Positions 8,471-18,752 are shown, numbered from the stretch's first letter. The stretch: 64,000 bases of DNA from Nonomuraea jiangxiensis (GCF_900099965.1 NZ_FNDJ01000011.1:186001-250000), one strand, 5' to 3'. Notes: a model not told the origin generated them from the sequence alone. Made by a program: numbers and translations.

Positions 8471-9754
8471 GTGCGCGAATACCTGTTCATGGCGCTCATC
8501 TCAGCGGCTGTGACCTACCTGCTGGTCCCCTTGGTGCGCCGTTTCGCCATCCGCATCGGCGCCATGCCTGAGATTCGCGATCGTGACGTGCACACCACGC
8601 CGACGCCCAGGCTGGGCGGCCTGGCCATGTACGGCGGGCTGGTCGCGGGCCTGTTGCTGGCCGGCCAGCTCACCCACTCCGGTTCGGCTCTGCTCGACAC
8701 GGGAGCCCAGCCGGTGCTGGCGCTGATAGTCGCGGGCGGGCTCATCACGATCACCGGCTTCCTGGACGACTGGTGGGGCATGGACGCCTTCATCAAGCTC
8801 GCCGGCCAGGTTGCGGCGGCCGGGGTGCTGGTCTACTTCGGGATGCGGCTGACCTCGCTCCCGCTGCCCGAGGCGTGGGGCGGCCCCACCAGCCTCGACT
8901 ACACGCTGAGCACCGTGATCACCATCCTGGTCGTGGTCGTGACGATCAACGCGGTCAACTTCGTGGACGGGCTCGACGGGCTCGCCGCCGGGATCGTGTG
9001 CATCGCCGGCATGGCCACCTGGGCCTACTCGATCATCATTTCCCAGGACATCACCGGCAGCAACATCACCGCCACGGCCGCCATCGCAGCCGTTCTCATC
9101 GGCACCTGCCTGGGCTTCCTGCCGCACAACTTCCACCCGGCGAAGATCTTCATGGGCGACACCGGCGCCATGCTGATCGGGCTGGTGCTGGCCTCCTCGA
9201 TCGTCACGGTGACGCCGGTCGACACCTCGGCCATCGTGGACATGAACAAGTTCCCGGTGGTGCTGCCGCTGCTCGTCCCCGCAGCGGTGCTGGTGCTGCC
9301 GCTCATCGACCTGATCACCGCCGTCGTGCGGCGCACCTCCTACGGCATGTCGCCGTTCGCGCCCGACCGGGGCCACCTGCACCACCGGTTGATGGACATC
9401 GGCCACTCGCACCGGCGGTCCGTGCTGATCATGTACGCCTGGACCTTCCTGTTCTCCTTCGGCATCGTGGGCATGTCCACCGTGGGTGTGCCCGTCCTGC
9501 TGTTCCCCGTGGTCATCGTGCTGGCGGTGGCCGTTCTGGTGCTGATGGCCCTGCCGCGCTGGCGGGGCAGGGGCGGTGCGCACGCGGCGCAGCGCGGTAA
9601 GCCCGACGACGACGGGCCGCCCACCGGTCCGATGCCGCCGATCCTGCCGGATACCGAGGTCAGGCGGCGGATGCCACCCGCGGACGGCTCATCGCCCGAG
9701 CGCGCGACCGCCGAGGGCAAACCGGTCATCCCTGCCTTTCCGAGCGGTTCTTGA
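8471..9754 (+). CDS. wecA: Polyprenyl-phosphate GlcNAc-1-phosphate transferase (WecA/Rfe, MraY family)
   Basis: A membrane enzyme that transfers a UDP-sugar phosphate (typically GlcNAc-1-P) to a polyprenyl phosphate carrier, starting a cell-wall glycan. About ten hydrophobic segments span residues 5-365. Family motifs are ITGFLDDWWGMD, the catalytic region NAVNFVDGLDGLAAG, FMGDTGAML, and a His-rich DRGHLHHRLMD loop. The C-terminal 65 aa are hydrophilic and low-complexity. GTG start. Its position immediately before the ATP synthase genes matches mycobacterial rfe (Rv1302). Confidence 0.92.
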   Translation: MREYLFMALISAAVTYLLVPLVRRFAIRIGAMPEIRDRDVHTTPTPRLGGLAMYGGLVAGLLLAGQLTHSGSALLDTGAQPVLALIVAGGLITITGFLDDWWGMDAFIKLAGQVAAAGVLVYFGMRLTSLPLPEAWGGPTSLDYTLSTVITILVVVVTINAVNFVDGLDGLAAGIVCIAGMATWAYSIIISQDITGSNITATAAIAAVLIGTCLGFLPHNFHPAKIFMGDTGAMLIGLVLASSIVTVTPVDTSAIVDMNKFPVVLPLLVPAAVLVLPLIDLITAVVRRTSYGMSPFAPDRGHLHHRLMDIGHSHRRSVLIMYAWTFLFSFGIVGMSTVGVPVLLFPVVIVLAVAVLVLMALPRWRGRGGAHAAQRGKPDDDGPPTGPMPPILPDTEVRRRMPPADGSSPERATAEGKPVIPAFPSGS

Positions 9755-9797
9755 TCGCGAACTAGAAACGGCAGGTAAAAGCGGCCTTCCGTGAGCT

Positions 9798-9813
9798 TGT
9801 GATATCTTTCACG
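9798..9813 (+). promoter_or_regulatory. CRP/GlxR-type operator upstream of the ATP synthase operon
   Basis: TGTGATATCTTTCACG: half-sites TGTGA and TCACG around 6 bp, matching the actinobacterial CRP consensus TGTGA-N6-TCACG/A. It lies 72 bp before the first gene of the atp cluster and about 43 bp after wecA. From memory, GlxR binds upstream of the atp operon in Corynebacterium glutamicum, so a cAMP-CRP input is plausible. That function is inferred here. Confidence 0.6.
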
Positions 9814-9884
9814 AGCAGGGACTCCAGATTCGCCGATTCTGGAGGTAGCAAACGCTCGCTTGACAACTGGTTGATGGAGCACCG

Positions 9885-10307
9885 ATGCAGGCCAATGACG
9901 TGCGCGTACTCAGGAGCGCCGCCATACCGACCTTCGCGGTCGGGATGGTCGCCGTGGTCGCCTCCCTGCTGATGGCAGGTGGCAAAGGCGCGCTGGGGGC
10001 GGCGCTCGGCGCCTTGCTCGTCGGGGTTTTCTTCAGCATCAGCGTGGTAGCGGTGTCCTATGCCGCCCGGGTCTCCCCCCAGTTGATGGCGATCGCCGCG
10101 ATGGTCAGCTACCTCGTCAAGGTCGTTGTGATCATGGTCGTGCTGAACGCGTTCCGGGATACCACCGCCTGGAACACCATGGCGTTCGCCTGGACCGTCG
10201 TGGTCTGCACGCTGGTCTGGACCGGGTTCGAGGTTCGGGCGTTCCTCAAGACGAAGATGCTCTACGTCGACCCGGAGGCCTCGGTTCCGGGCAAGGGCGA
10301 GTCATGA
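9885..10307 (+). CDS. atpI: ATP synthase protein I-like membrane protein
   Basis: A 140-aa protein with four predicted membrane helices. It lies where AtpI is found (between wecA and atpB) and has the size of the ATP synthase I family, which helps assemble the c-ring. GGAG at 9876-9879 precedes the ATG. Sequence identity to AtpI is weak in this family, so the call rests on topology and context. Confidence 0.78.
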   Translation: MQANDVRVLRSAAIPTFAVGMVAVVASLLMAGGKGALGAALGALLVGVFFSISVVAVSYAARVSPQLMAIAAMVSYLVKVVVIMVVLNAFRDTTAWNTMAFAWTVVVCTLVWTGFEVRAFLKTKMLYVDPEASVPGKGES

Positions 10308-10372
10308 GGTCGGTGCCCGGGCGGGGCCCGATATGACTAGTCCTCCAGTTGCCTGCTATCGTCAGCCCCGCG

Positions 10373-10591
10373 ATGAGCGCACAGGAACGCCGACCCGAAG
10401 AGGACGGTCGCGACTTCGCCGACGCCATGTGGTCGGTCCCCAGCTACCTGCTTGCGGGGATGGCCATCTACGGCGGTGCCGGCTGGTTGCTGGACCGCTG
10501 GCTGGACATGTCCGCGTTCTTCTTCCCCATAGGCATCGTCCTTGGGGCAGTGCTCGGCGGCTATCTGGTCTACCGGAAGTTCGGTCGCTAG
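10373..10591 (+). CDS. AtpZ/AtpI-family small membrane protein
   Basis: A 72-aa protein with two membrane helices (MWSVPSYLLAGMAIYGGAG and FFFPIGIVLGAVLGGYLVY), separated by the short loop WLLDRWLDM. This is the hairpin topology of the AtpZ family (PF09527), proposed in other bacteria to form a cation channel or assembly factor for the F-type ATPase. The ATG at 10373 is chosen over an upstream TTG because the conserved part begins here. No clear Shine-Dalgarno is seen. Confidence 0.8.
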   Translation: MSAQERRPEEDGRDFADAMWSVPSYLLAGMAIYGGAGWLLDRWLDMSAFFFPIGIVLGAVLGGYLVYRKFGR

Positions 10592-10673
10592 CCCGACCCG
10601 GCGATCACCCCGCCGAACACTCCGCCGATGAGGAAACCTTTGTGATCCACTACGACGTTGAAGGGAACGCCGC

Positions 10674-11471
10674 GTGAACGCGCTGACGGTCCTAGCTCCC
10701 GACGATCAGTTCCGGGCGCCATCGCCTGACGAACTGTTCAACTCCTTCACCCCGATCATTCCCGGGGTCGACTGGTTCACCAAGCCGGTGCTGCTCGCCA
10801 TCCTCAGCGCCGTCGTGGTGATCGGCGTTACCTGGGCGGCCTTCGCCACTCCCAAGGTCGTCCCCAGGGGTGTGCAGAACGTCGTCGAATACGGCTACAT
10901 GTTCGTCCGCGACCAGGTCGCCCGGCCCTTCCTCGGCAAGGACACCGACCGCTGGATGGGCCTGCTGGTCTCGATCTTCTTCCTGGTCCTGGTGTGGAAC
11001 CTGATGGGCGTCGTGCCCATCCTGCAGTTCCCCGTGGCCTCGCACATCGCCTTCCCGATCGTGCTCGCGGCGTTGATCTACGTCATCAAGATCTACCTGG
11101 GCATGAAGCACCAGGGCGCGATCGGCTACTTCAAGAACATGATGTTCCCGCCGGGGCTGCCCAAGGGCATCTACGTGCTGCTGGCCCCGATCGAGTTCAT
11201 GTCCAACCTGATCATCGCGCCGTTCACGCACGCGGTCCGACTCTTCGCCAACATGTTCGCCGGTCACATGCTGCTGGCCTTCTTCAGCATGGTGGGCTTC
11301 TGGTTCCTCTTCGAGAAGCTGACGCCGCTCGGCGCCGGCGTGGGCGTGGTCGGCGTGATCATGACCATCATCCTCACGGCCTTCGAGATGTTCATCCAGT
11401 TCCTGCAGGCGTTCCTGTTCGCGTTGCTGGCGGCGATGTACATCGGTGGCTCCTTGCACGCAGAACACTGA
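10674..11471 (+). CDS. atpB: F1Fo ATP synthase subunit a
   Basis: The 265-aa Fo stator subunit that forms the proton half-channels against the c-ring. The essential arginine is R189 in THAVRLFANMFAGH. Five to six membrane helices are visible, ending with FEMFIQFLQAFLFALLAAMY. GTG start. It is the first core gene of the atpBEFHAGDC operon. Confidence 0.96.
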   Translation: MNALTVLAPDDQFRAPSPDELFNSFTPIIPGVDWFTKPVLLAILSAVVVIGVTWAAFATPKVVPRGVQNVVEYGYMFVRDQVARPFLGKDTDRWMGLLVSIFFLVLVWNLMGVVPILQFPVASHIAFPIVLAALIYVIKIYLGMKHQGAIGYFKNMMFPPGLPKGIYVLLAPIEFMSNLIIAPFTHAVRLFANMFAGHMLLAFFSMVGFWFLFEKLTPLGAGVGVVGVIMTIILTAFEMFIQFLQAFLFALLAAMYIGGSLHAEH

Positions 11472-11496
11472 GAACCACATACCGGAATATCCATGA

Positions 11497-11519
11497 CCGG
11501 TGAGACTTCCCTTCACCGG
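11497..11519 (+). promoter_or_regulatory. Hairpin in the atpB-atpE spacer
   Basis: CCGGTGA (11497-11503) and TCACCGG (11513-11519) form a perfect 7-bp stem with a 9-nt loop, 23 bp before the atpE start. It has no T-run, so it is not a standard terminator. It may mark an mRNA processing or stabilising site ahead of the highly expressed c subunit (inference). Confidence 0.5.
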
Positions 11520-11542
11520 CCGTCCAGTAAAGGAATACAGCA

Positions 11543-11782
11543 ATGAGCGTTCTCGCTGAGGTCTCCGGCAACGTCACCGCCATCGGTTACGGTCTCGCCG
11601 CCATCGGCCCCGGCATCGGCGTCGGCATCATCTTCGGTCAGGGCGTGCAGGCCATCGCCCGCCAGCCCGAGGCGTACCCCCTGATCCGCCAGAACATGCT
11701 CCTCGGCTTCGTCCTCACCGAGGCCCTCGCCCTGATCGGTCTGGTCGCGCCGTTCATCTTCCAGGGCATCGGCGCTTCCTGA
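11543..11782 (+). CDS. atpE: F1Fo ATP synthase subunit c
   Basis: A 79-aa hairpin proteolipid of the rotating ring. Helix 1 carries the glycine-rich packing motif GPGIGVGIIFGQG, the polar loop is ARQPEAYPLIRQN, and helix 2 holds the proton-binding carboxylate E60 (GFVLTEALALIG). Glu at this position with no second polar ligand is typical of H+-coupled rings. AAAGGAA precedes the ATG. Confidence 0.98.
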   Translation: MSVLAEVSGNVTAIGYGLAAIGPGIGVGIIFGQGVQAIARQPEAYPLIRQNMLLGFVLTEALALIGLVAPFIFQGIGAS

Positions 11783-11810
11783 TACACCCTTCTGACGAAA
11801 GGCTGCACCC

Positions 11811-12368
11811 ATGATGATCAAGGCAGCTGCGCTCCTCGCGGCGGAGGAGGGCGCCAACCCGCTCCTTCCGCACGACTTCGAGCTTGTCGTCGGTATCTTC
11901 TCGTTCCTCGTCGTCTTCCTCGTCGTCGGCAGGATGCTCGTCCCGCGTATTCAGAAGACGCTGGCTGAGCGGACCAACGCCATCGAGGGCGGCATCAAGA
12001 GGGCCGAGGAGGCTCAGGCCGAGGCGCAGGCGCTGCAGCGGCGTTACACCGAGCAGTTGGAAGAGGCCCGGCGCGACGCGGCCAGGCTGCGCGAGGAGGC
12101 TCGCGAGCAGGCCGCGCAGATCAAGGCTGAGCTCCGTGAGGAGGCGCAGGCCGAGGCCCGCCGTCTCGTGGAGGCCGCGCACGCTCAGATCGAGGCGGAC
12201 CGCCAGGCGGCGTTCGCTCAGCTCCGTACGGAGATCGGTCGCCTGTCGACCGACCTGGCCGGCCGCATCGTCGGCGAGTCCCTTGAGGACGAGGCCAGGC
12301 AGAGCCGCATCGTCGACCGGTTCCTCGATGAGCTGGAGAGCTCTCAGTCGGCGCAGGCGGTGCGCTGA
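11811..12368 (+). CDS. atpF: F1Fo ATP synthase subunit b
   Basis: A 185-aa peripheral stalk subunit with one N-terminal membrane helix (about residues 24-42, ELVVGIFSFLVVFLVVG). A long charged coiled coil (residues 55-150) follows, rich in Ala/Glu/Arg heptads. Its stop overlaps the atpH start (TGATG style), so b and delta are translationally coupled but separate. This contrasts with the fused b-delta protein of mycobacteria. Confidence 0.96.
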   Translation: MMIKAAALLAAEEGANPLLPHDFELVVGIFSFLVVFLVVGRMLVPRIQKTLAERTNAIEGGIKRAEEAQAEAQALQRRYTEQLEEARRDAARLREEAREQAAQIKAELREEAQAEARRLVEAAHAQIEADRQAAFAQLRTEIGRLSTDLAGRIVGESLEDEARQSRIVDRFLDELESSQSAQAVR

Positions 12369-13177
12369 TGAGAGGCCTGAGCAGGTCGTCGTTCGCGCAG
12401 GTCGAAGAGCGGTTCAACGCGGTCGCCGGCAGTGCCGACCTCGGCACGCTCTCCGACGAGCTGTTCGCCATCGCGGATCTGCTCGATCGCGAGCACGGCC
12501 TGCGCCGTGCCCTGTCCGACCCGGCCAGGCCAGGAGAGCAGAAGGCGCGGACGGTGCGCGCGCTGCTCGGCGGCAAGGTCAGCGAGGCCGCGGTGGCCAC
12601 GGCCGAGGCTGCGGTCTCGGTCCCGTGGTCGCGCGGCGGTGACCTGGCCGACGTGCTCGAACGGCTCGGTGTCGTCGCAGCGGCGGCCGAGGCGGAGAGC
12701 CAGTCCAGGATCGACGACGTGGAGGACGAGCTCTTCCGCTTCGGTCGCATCGTGGCCGCCAACGCCGGCCTGCGTCGCGCCCTGGCCGACGCGGGCGCTC
12801 CGGAGTCGGGCAAGCGGGAGTTGCTGCGCGACCTGCTCGACGGCAAGGTCGCGCCGACCAGCCTGCGCCTGATCACGCAGGTGGCGGTACACCCGCGAGG
12901 ACGTAGCCTGGAGTCAGGCCTGGAAGAGGTCGGCCAGCTCGTGGCGCAGCAGCGCCAGCGCCTCGTGGCCGTCGTACGCAGCGCGGTCGAGCTGACCGAG
13001 GAGCAGAAGCAGCGCCTGTCGGCGTGGCTGAGCGCCTCCTACGACCGTGACGTCCACCTGAACGTCGAGGTCGACAAGCGAGTGCTCGGTGGGTTCTCGG
13101 TCCGCATCGGCGACGAGATCATCGACACCACCATTGTGGGACGAATCGAAGAAGTCCGCCGCCGGTTGGCCGGCTAG
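12368..13177 (+). CDS. atpH: F1Fo ATP synthase subunit delta (long actinobacterial form)
   Basis: A 269-aa OSCP/delta subunit linking the b stalk to the F1 crown. At 269 aa it is about 90 residues longer than the E. coli protein, as in streptomycetes. The C-terminal half carries the delta signature (KRVLGGFSVRIGDEIIDTTIVGRIEEVRRRL). The N-terminal half looks like a duplicated helical domain. It overlaps atpF by one base. Confidence 0.95.
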   Translation: MRGLSRSSFAQVEERFNAVAGSADLGTLSDELFAIADLLDREHGLRRALSDPARPGEQKARTVRALLGGKVSEAAVATAEAAVSVPWSRGGDLADVLERLGVVAAAAEAESQSRIDDVEDELFRFGRIVAANAGLRRALADAGAPESGKRELLRDLLDGKVAPTSLRLITQVAVHPRGRSLESGLEEVGQLVAQQRQRLVAVVRSAVELTEEQKQRLSAWLSASYDRDVHLNVEVDKRVLGGFSVRIGDEIIDTTIVGRIEEVRRRLAG

Positions 13178-13214
13178 CGAATCGGTGGACCGTGGATAGG
13201 GAGACAGAGTAGAG

Positions 13215-14864
<1,650 letters not shown>

Positions 14865-14867
14865 GAC

Positions 14868-15770
14868 ATGGGTGCCCAGCTAAGGCTGCTGCGGCGGCGG
14901 ATCAACTCGGTCAAGTCGACCGCGAAGATCACGCGCGCCCAGGAGCTCATCGCCTCCTCGCGGATCGTGCGGGCGCAGCAGCGGATGCAGGCGGCGCTGC
15001 CGTACGAGCGCGAGATCACTCGCGCCGTCACCGGCGTCGTCAGCAACGCGGCCAGCGTCGACCACCCGCTGACCGTGGCGAAGGAGAACCCCACCAAGGC
15101 GGGCGTGCTCATCGTTACCAGCGACAGCGGGTTCTGCGGCGGCTTCAACGCCAACGTGCTGCGCGAGGCCGAGGCCCTGCGCGGGCTGCTGGAGACCCGC
15201 GGGCTGACGGCGGTGCCGTACGTCACCGGGCGTAAGGGTGTCACCTGGCACACCTTCCGCAACCGGGAGATGGGCGGCAGCTGGGTGGGCTTCTCCCGGA
15301 AGCCCTCCTACGCCGACGCCAAGGAGATCGCGAACGTGCTGATCGACTCGTTCAAGGACGACAACGGGATCGACGAGATCCACATCGTGTCGACCGAGTT
15401 CGTGTCGATGCTCACGCAGAACGTCGTGGTCAAGCGGGTGCTGCCGCTGGAGGTCGAGGAGACCGAGGCGACGGACAGCACCGCGATCCCTCCTTACTTC
15501 GAGTTCGAGCCGACCGCGGGCGACGTGCTGGAGTCGCTGCTCCCGCGTTACGTGGAGTCGCGCATCTTCACGGCGTTGCTGCAGTCGGCGGCGGCGGAGG
15601 AGGCCGCGCGGCGGCGCGCGATGAAGGCCGCCACGGACAACGCCAACGAGCTGATGCGGGTGCTGACCCAGCAGATGAACCAGGCTCGCCAGGCCGAGAT
15701 CACCCAGGAAATCAGCGAGATCGTCGGTGGGGCCAACGCGCTCGCTGACGCCGCAGCGGGGAAAGAGTGA
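14868..15770 (+). CDS. atpG: F1Fo ATP synthase subunit gamma
   Basis: The 300-aa central rotor shaft. The N-terminal helix MGAQLRLLRRRINSVKSTAK and C-terminal helix (DNANELMRVLTQQMNQARQA) form the coiled coil, with the conserved SDSGFCGGFNANV between them. An insertion around EVEETEATDSTAIPP lies in the region where mycobacterial gamma has an extra loop. It ends one base before the atpD start. Confidence 0.97.
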   Translation: MGAQLRLLRRRINSVKSTAKITRAQELIASSRIVRAQQRMQAALPYEREITRAVTGVVSNAASVDHPLTVAKENPTKAGVLIVTSDSGFCGGFNANVLREAEALRGLLETRGLTAVPYVTGRKGVTWHTFRNREMGGSWVGFSRKPSYADAKEIANVLIDSFKDDNGIDEIHIVSTEFVSMLTQNVVVKRVLPLEVEETEATDSTAIPPYFEFEPTAGDVLESLLPRYVESRIFTALLQSAAAEEAARRRAMKAATDNANELMRVLTQQMNQARQAEITQEISEIVGGANALADAAAGKE

Positions 15771-15771
15771 A

Positions 15772-17220
15772 ATGACTGCAGAGGCTGTTGAGACTGTAGA
15801 AACCCCCGCGGCCGGCACAGGCCGCGTGGCACGCGTCACCGGCGCCGTCGTCGACGTGGAGTTCCCCGTCGATGCGATGCCCGACATCTATAACGCTCTC
15901 CACGTCGAGGTGACCCTCGGCGGCGAGACCAGGACCCTGACGCTGGAGGTCGCCCAGCACCTCGGTGACAACCTGGTGCGGGCCATCTCCATGCAGCCCA
16001 CCGACGGCCTCGTTCGCGGCCGGGCTGTGAAGGACACCGGCGGCCCGATCTCGGTGCCGGTCGGCGACGTCGTCAAGGGCCACGTGTGGAACGCGCTGGG
16101 CGAGACGCTCGACGTGCCGACCGCGTCGCTCAAGATCGAGGAGCGGTGGGGCATTCACCGGCCGTCGCCGCCGTTCGACCAGCTCGAGTCCCGTACCGAG
16201 CTGCTGGTCACCGGTATCAAGGTCATCGACCTGCTCACCCCGTACGTGCAGGGTGGGAAGATCGGTCTGTTCGGCGGTGCGGGCGTCGGCAAGACCGTTC
16301 TGATCCAGGAGATGATCCGCCGCGTCGCCCGTAACTTCGGTGGCACCTCGTGCTTCGCCGGGGTGGGCGAGCGCACCCGTGAGGGTAACGACCTCTGGCT
16401 GGAGATGGAGGAGGCGGACGTCCTCAAGGACACCGCGCTCGTGTTCGGCCAGATGGACGAGCCGCCGGGCACCCGCCTGCGGGTGGCGCTGTCGGCGCTG
16501 ACGATGGCGGAATACTTCCGCGACGTGCAGAAGCAGGACGTGCTGCTGTTCATCGACAACATCTTCCGCTTCACGCAGGCCGGTTCTGAGGTCTCGACGC
16601 TGCTCGGCCGTATGCCGTCGGCGGTGGGTTACCAGCCGACGCTGGCCGACGAGATGGGTGTGCTCCAGGAGCGCATCACCTCGACGCGCGGTCACTCGAT
16701 CACCTCCATGCAGGCGATCTACGTGCCCGCCGACGACATCACCGACCCGGCTCCGCACAACGCGTTCGCGCACCTCGACGCGCAGACCGTGCTCTCGCGG
16801 CCGATCTCGGAGAAGGGCATCTACCCGGCGGTGGACCCGCTCGACTCCTCCTCCCGGATCCTCGACCCGCAGATCGTGGGCGAGGAGCACTACCGGGTGG
16901 CCCAGGAGACCAAGCGGATCCTGCAGAAGTACCGCGAGCTCCAGGACATCATCGCGATCCTCGGTATCGACGAGCTGTCCGAGGAGGACAAGGTCACCGT
17001 CCAGCGGGCCCGTCGCATCGAGCGTTTCCTGTCGCACCCGATGTACGCCGCCGAGGCGTTCACCGGCCAGCCGGGCGAGACCGTCCCGCTGGACGAGACG
17101 ATCGCCTCGTTCAAGGGTCTGTGCGCCGGTGAGTACGACCACCTGCCCGAGCAGGCGTTCTTCATGGTCGGTGGCATCGAGCAGGCCGTCACCAAGGCCA
17201 AGGAACTCGAGCGCCGCTAA
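15772..17220 (+). CDS. atpD: F1Fo ATP synthase subunit beta
   Basis: A 482-aa catalytic subunit. The Walker A motif GGAGVGKT is at residues 168-175, GERTREGNDLWLEM follows, and the catalytic glutamate lies in that GER motif. The DELSEED-equivalent loop reads IDELSEEDK. ATG at 15772 is chosen because GGGGAAAGAG lies just upstream and the first 20 aa show the usual variable N terminus; a longer open frame reaches back into atpG. Confidence 0.98.
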   Translation: MTAEAVETVETPAAGTGRVARVTGAVVDVEFPVDAMPDIYNALHVEVTLGGETRTLTLEVAQHLGDNLVRAISMQPTDGLVRGRAVKDTGGPISVPVGDVVKGHVWNALGETLDVPTASLKIEERWGIHRPSPPFDQLESRTELLVTGIKVIDLLTPYVQGGKIGLFGGAGVGKTVLIQEMIRRVARNFGGTSCFAGVGERTREGNDLWLEMEEADVLKDTALVFGQMDEPPGTRLRVALSALTMAEYFRDVQKQDVLLFIDNIFRFTQAGSEVSTLLGRMPSAVGYQPTLADEMGVLQERITSTRGHSITSMQAIYVPADDITDPAPHNAFAHLDAQTVLSRPISEKGIYPAVDPLDSSSRILDPQIVGEEHYRVAQETKRILQKYRELQDIIAILGIDELSEEDKVTVQRARRIERFLSHPMYAAEAFTGQPGETVPLDETIASFKGLCAGEYDHLPEQAFFMVGGIEQAVTKAKELERR

Positions 17221-17264
17221 TCGCCGCAGGACGGGCCGCGTCCAGCGGTCCATCCGCACCTACG

Positions 17265-17298
17265 GTAGTGAGGTGGCGCGGAAGGGCCACCTCACTAC
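17265..17298 (+). promoter_or_regulatory. Perfect 13-bp hairpin between atpD and atpC
   Basis: GTAGTGAGGTGGC (17265-17277) pairs exactly with GCCACCTCACTAC (17286-17298) across an 8-nt loop. It lies in the only sizeable gap (102 bp) late in the operon and has no T-run. It could attenuate transcription, mark 3'-end processing or protect the upstream mRNA, lowering epsilon relative to beta (inference). Confidence 0.6.
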
Positions 17299-17322
17299 CT
17301 GATCAGAAAGGAACCTACACAA

Positions 17323-17724
17323 GTGGCGAAGCTACGCGTAGGGGTTGTCTCACCCGAGCGTGAGATCTGGTCGGGCGAGGCCGACATGGTGATTGCCAAG
17401 ACCGTGGACGGCGAGATCGGTATTATGCCGCAACACGCACCTGTGCTCGGCGTCCTCGTCGAGGGCGGCGTGCTGCGCGTGAAGCGGGAGGGCGAGGGCG
17501 ATCTCGTGGCGGCCGTGCACGGGGGTTTCATCTCCGTGGCCGACAACGAGGTGTCCGTGCTCGCCGAGGTGGCCGAGCTCGGTTCCGAGGTCGACGTCGC
17601 CGCTGCCCGTGACGCTCTCGACCGGGCCCAGGCCTCCATCGAGGCCGACCACGAAGACGCCGACGCGGCCATCGAGGCCAAACGTGCCAGGGCGCGGCTG
17701 AAGGCGGCCGGCGAAGAGGTTTAA
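17323..17724 (+). CDS. atpC: F1Fo ATP synthase subunit epsilon
   Basis: A 133-aa rotor subunit. The N-terminal beta sandwich (MAKLRVGVVSPEREIWSGEADMV, GEIGIMPQHAPVLGVL) is conserved and followed by the two-helix C-terminal domain that can block hydrolysis. GTG start after AAAGGAACC. It is last in the operon, separated from atpD by a hairpin. Confidence 0.96.
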   Translation: MAKLRVGVVSPEREIWSGEADMVIAKTVDGEIGIMPQHAPVLGVLVEGGVLRVKREGEGDLVAAVHGGFISVADNEVSVLAEVAELGSEVDVAAARDALDRAQASIEADHEDADAAIEAKRARARLKAAGEEV

Positions 17725-17754
17725 TACTTAGAACAGCGGGCTCAGGGGGGCGGC

Positions 17755-18135
17755 ATGGTGGCGACGGTTGTGACTCTCGTATTGCTGTGTGCCGCCCTCA
17801 TCATGCTGCGCGGGGTCACGCTGGCCCGTTCGCGCGGGAGTGTGCCCTGTCGCTTGCGGGTGGATGAGGGGGGCTGGCAAAGCGGAGTAGCCCGCTATGC
17901 CGACGGGGAGCTCCATTGGATTCCGCTCCTGGGCATCCGATTGAGGCCGCGCCACGCTATCGCGAGGCGCGGCCTCGTCGTTTCAGCCCGCCGTGAGATC
18001 GACGGCGGGCTTTTCGCGGTCGACTTCGGCGGGAGCACGCGGGGCATGTCGATCGCGATGAGCGCCGACGCGATGACGGGCTTCCTGGCCTGGCTGGAGT
18101 CGGCTCCGCCCAGCGCCTATCTTGACGTGGCCTGA
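17755..18135 (+). CDS. DUF2550 membrane-anchored protein
   Basis: A 126-aa protein with one N-terminal membrane helix (VTLVLLCAALIMLRGVTLA) followed by a small beta-rich domain. Length, topology and position directly after atpC match the DUF2550 family (Rv1312 in M. tuberculosis). Function is unknown. It converges on the cobalamin adenosyltransferase gene. Confidence 0.85.
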   Translation: MVATVVTLVLLCAALIMLRGVTLARSRGSVPCRLRVDEGGWQSGVARYADGELHWIPLLGIRLRPRHAIARRGLVVSARREIDGGLFAVDFGGSTRGMSIAMSADAMTGFLAWLESAPPSAYLDVA

Positions 18136-18156
18136 AGCCGTCGTGACGTGGCCTGA
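18123..18156 (+). repeat. 13-bp direct repeat spanning the DUF2550 stop codon
   Basis: TGACGTGGCCTGA occurs exactly twice (18123-18135 and 18144-18156) in the gap between two convergent genes. The first copy contains the stop codon. Confidence 0.7.
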
Positions 18157-18161
18157 CGCGC

Positions 18162-18752
18162 TCAGCGGGTGCCGCCGGGCCTCCAGAGGATCTCGTTGCC
18201 GTCGTGGGCCACGCGGCAGGCGATGAAGAGCAGGTCGGACAGGCGGTTGAGGTATTTCGCGGTCAGCGGGTTGATGTCGTCGTGCTCGTGCAGGGCGGCC
18301 CAGGTGGTGCGCTCGGCGCGGCGGACCGTGACCCTGGCCACGTGGAGCGCGGCCGTGGCCGGGTCGCCGCCGGGCAGGATGAAGCTGCGTAGCGGCTTGA
18401 GGCCGGCATTGAGGCGGTCGCACTGCTCTTCGAGGCGGTCGATGTAGGACTGCTCCACCCGCAGCGGGGGGAACTCCGGATTGTCGGTGACCGGCGTGGA
18501 CAGGTCGGCTCCGAGGTCGAACAGCTCGTTCTGGACGCGGATCAGGATCTCCACGAGCTCGGCGGACAGCGTGCCATGGGACAGGGCGACGCCGAGGTGG
18601 GCGTTGGCCTCCTCCACGTCGGCGTAGGCGGCCAGCCGGGAGTCGGTCTTCGAGGTGCGGCTCATGTCGCTGAGCGTTGTGCTGCCGTCGTCCCCGAGCC
18701 GGGTGTAGATGCGGGAGAGGACGACCGGCTTGTCCTTGTCGGCGCGCGTCAT
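18162..18752 (-). CDS. Cob(I)yrinic acid a,c-diamide adenosyltransferase (PduO type)
   Basis: A 196-aa ATP:corrinoid adenosyltransferase that makes coenzyme B12 from cob(I)alamin and ATP. PduO-type motifs are YTRLGDDGSTTLSDMSRTSK (N-terminal ATP loop), LGADLSTP and the core helix ARVTVRRAERTTWAL-like region ending in YLNRLSDLLFIACR. It fits the B12-dependent methylmalonyl-CoA pathway hinted at by the epimerase gene at 40.6 kb. TACGCT (18759-18764) plus 6 nt before the ATG suggests a leaderless mRNA. Confidence 0.93.
   Translation of the reverse strand: MTRADKDKPVVLSRIYTRLGDDGSTTLSDMSRTSKTDSRLAAYADVEEANAHLGVALSHGTLSAELVEILIRVQNELFDLGADLSTPVTDNPEFPPLRVEQSYIDRLEEQCDRLNAGLKPLRSFILPGGDPATAALHVARVTVRRAERTTWAALHEHDDINPLTAKYLNRLSDLLFIACRVAHDGNEILWRPGGTR

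Noticed and set aside
9860..9865. TTGACA as atp operon -35 box
   Set aside because: Only 19 bp before the start codon, so the -10 would fall inside the gene.
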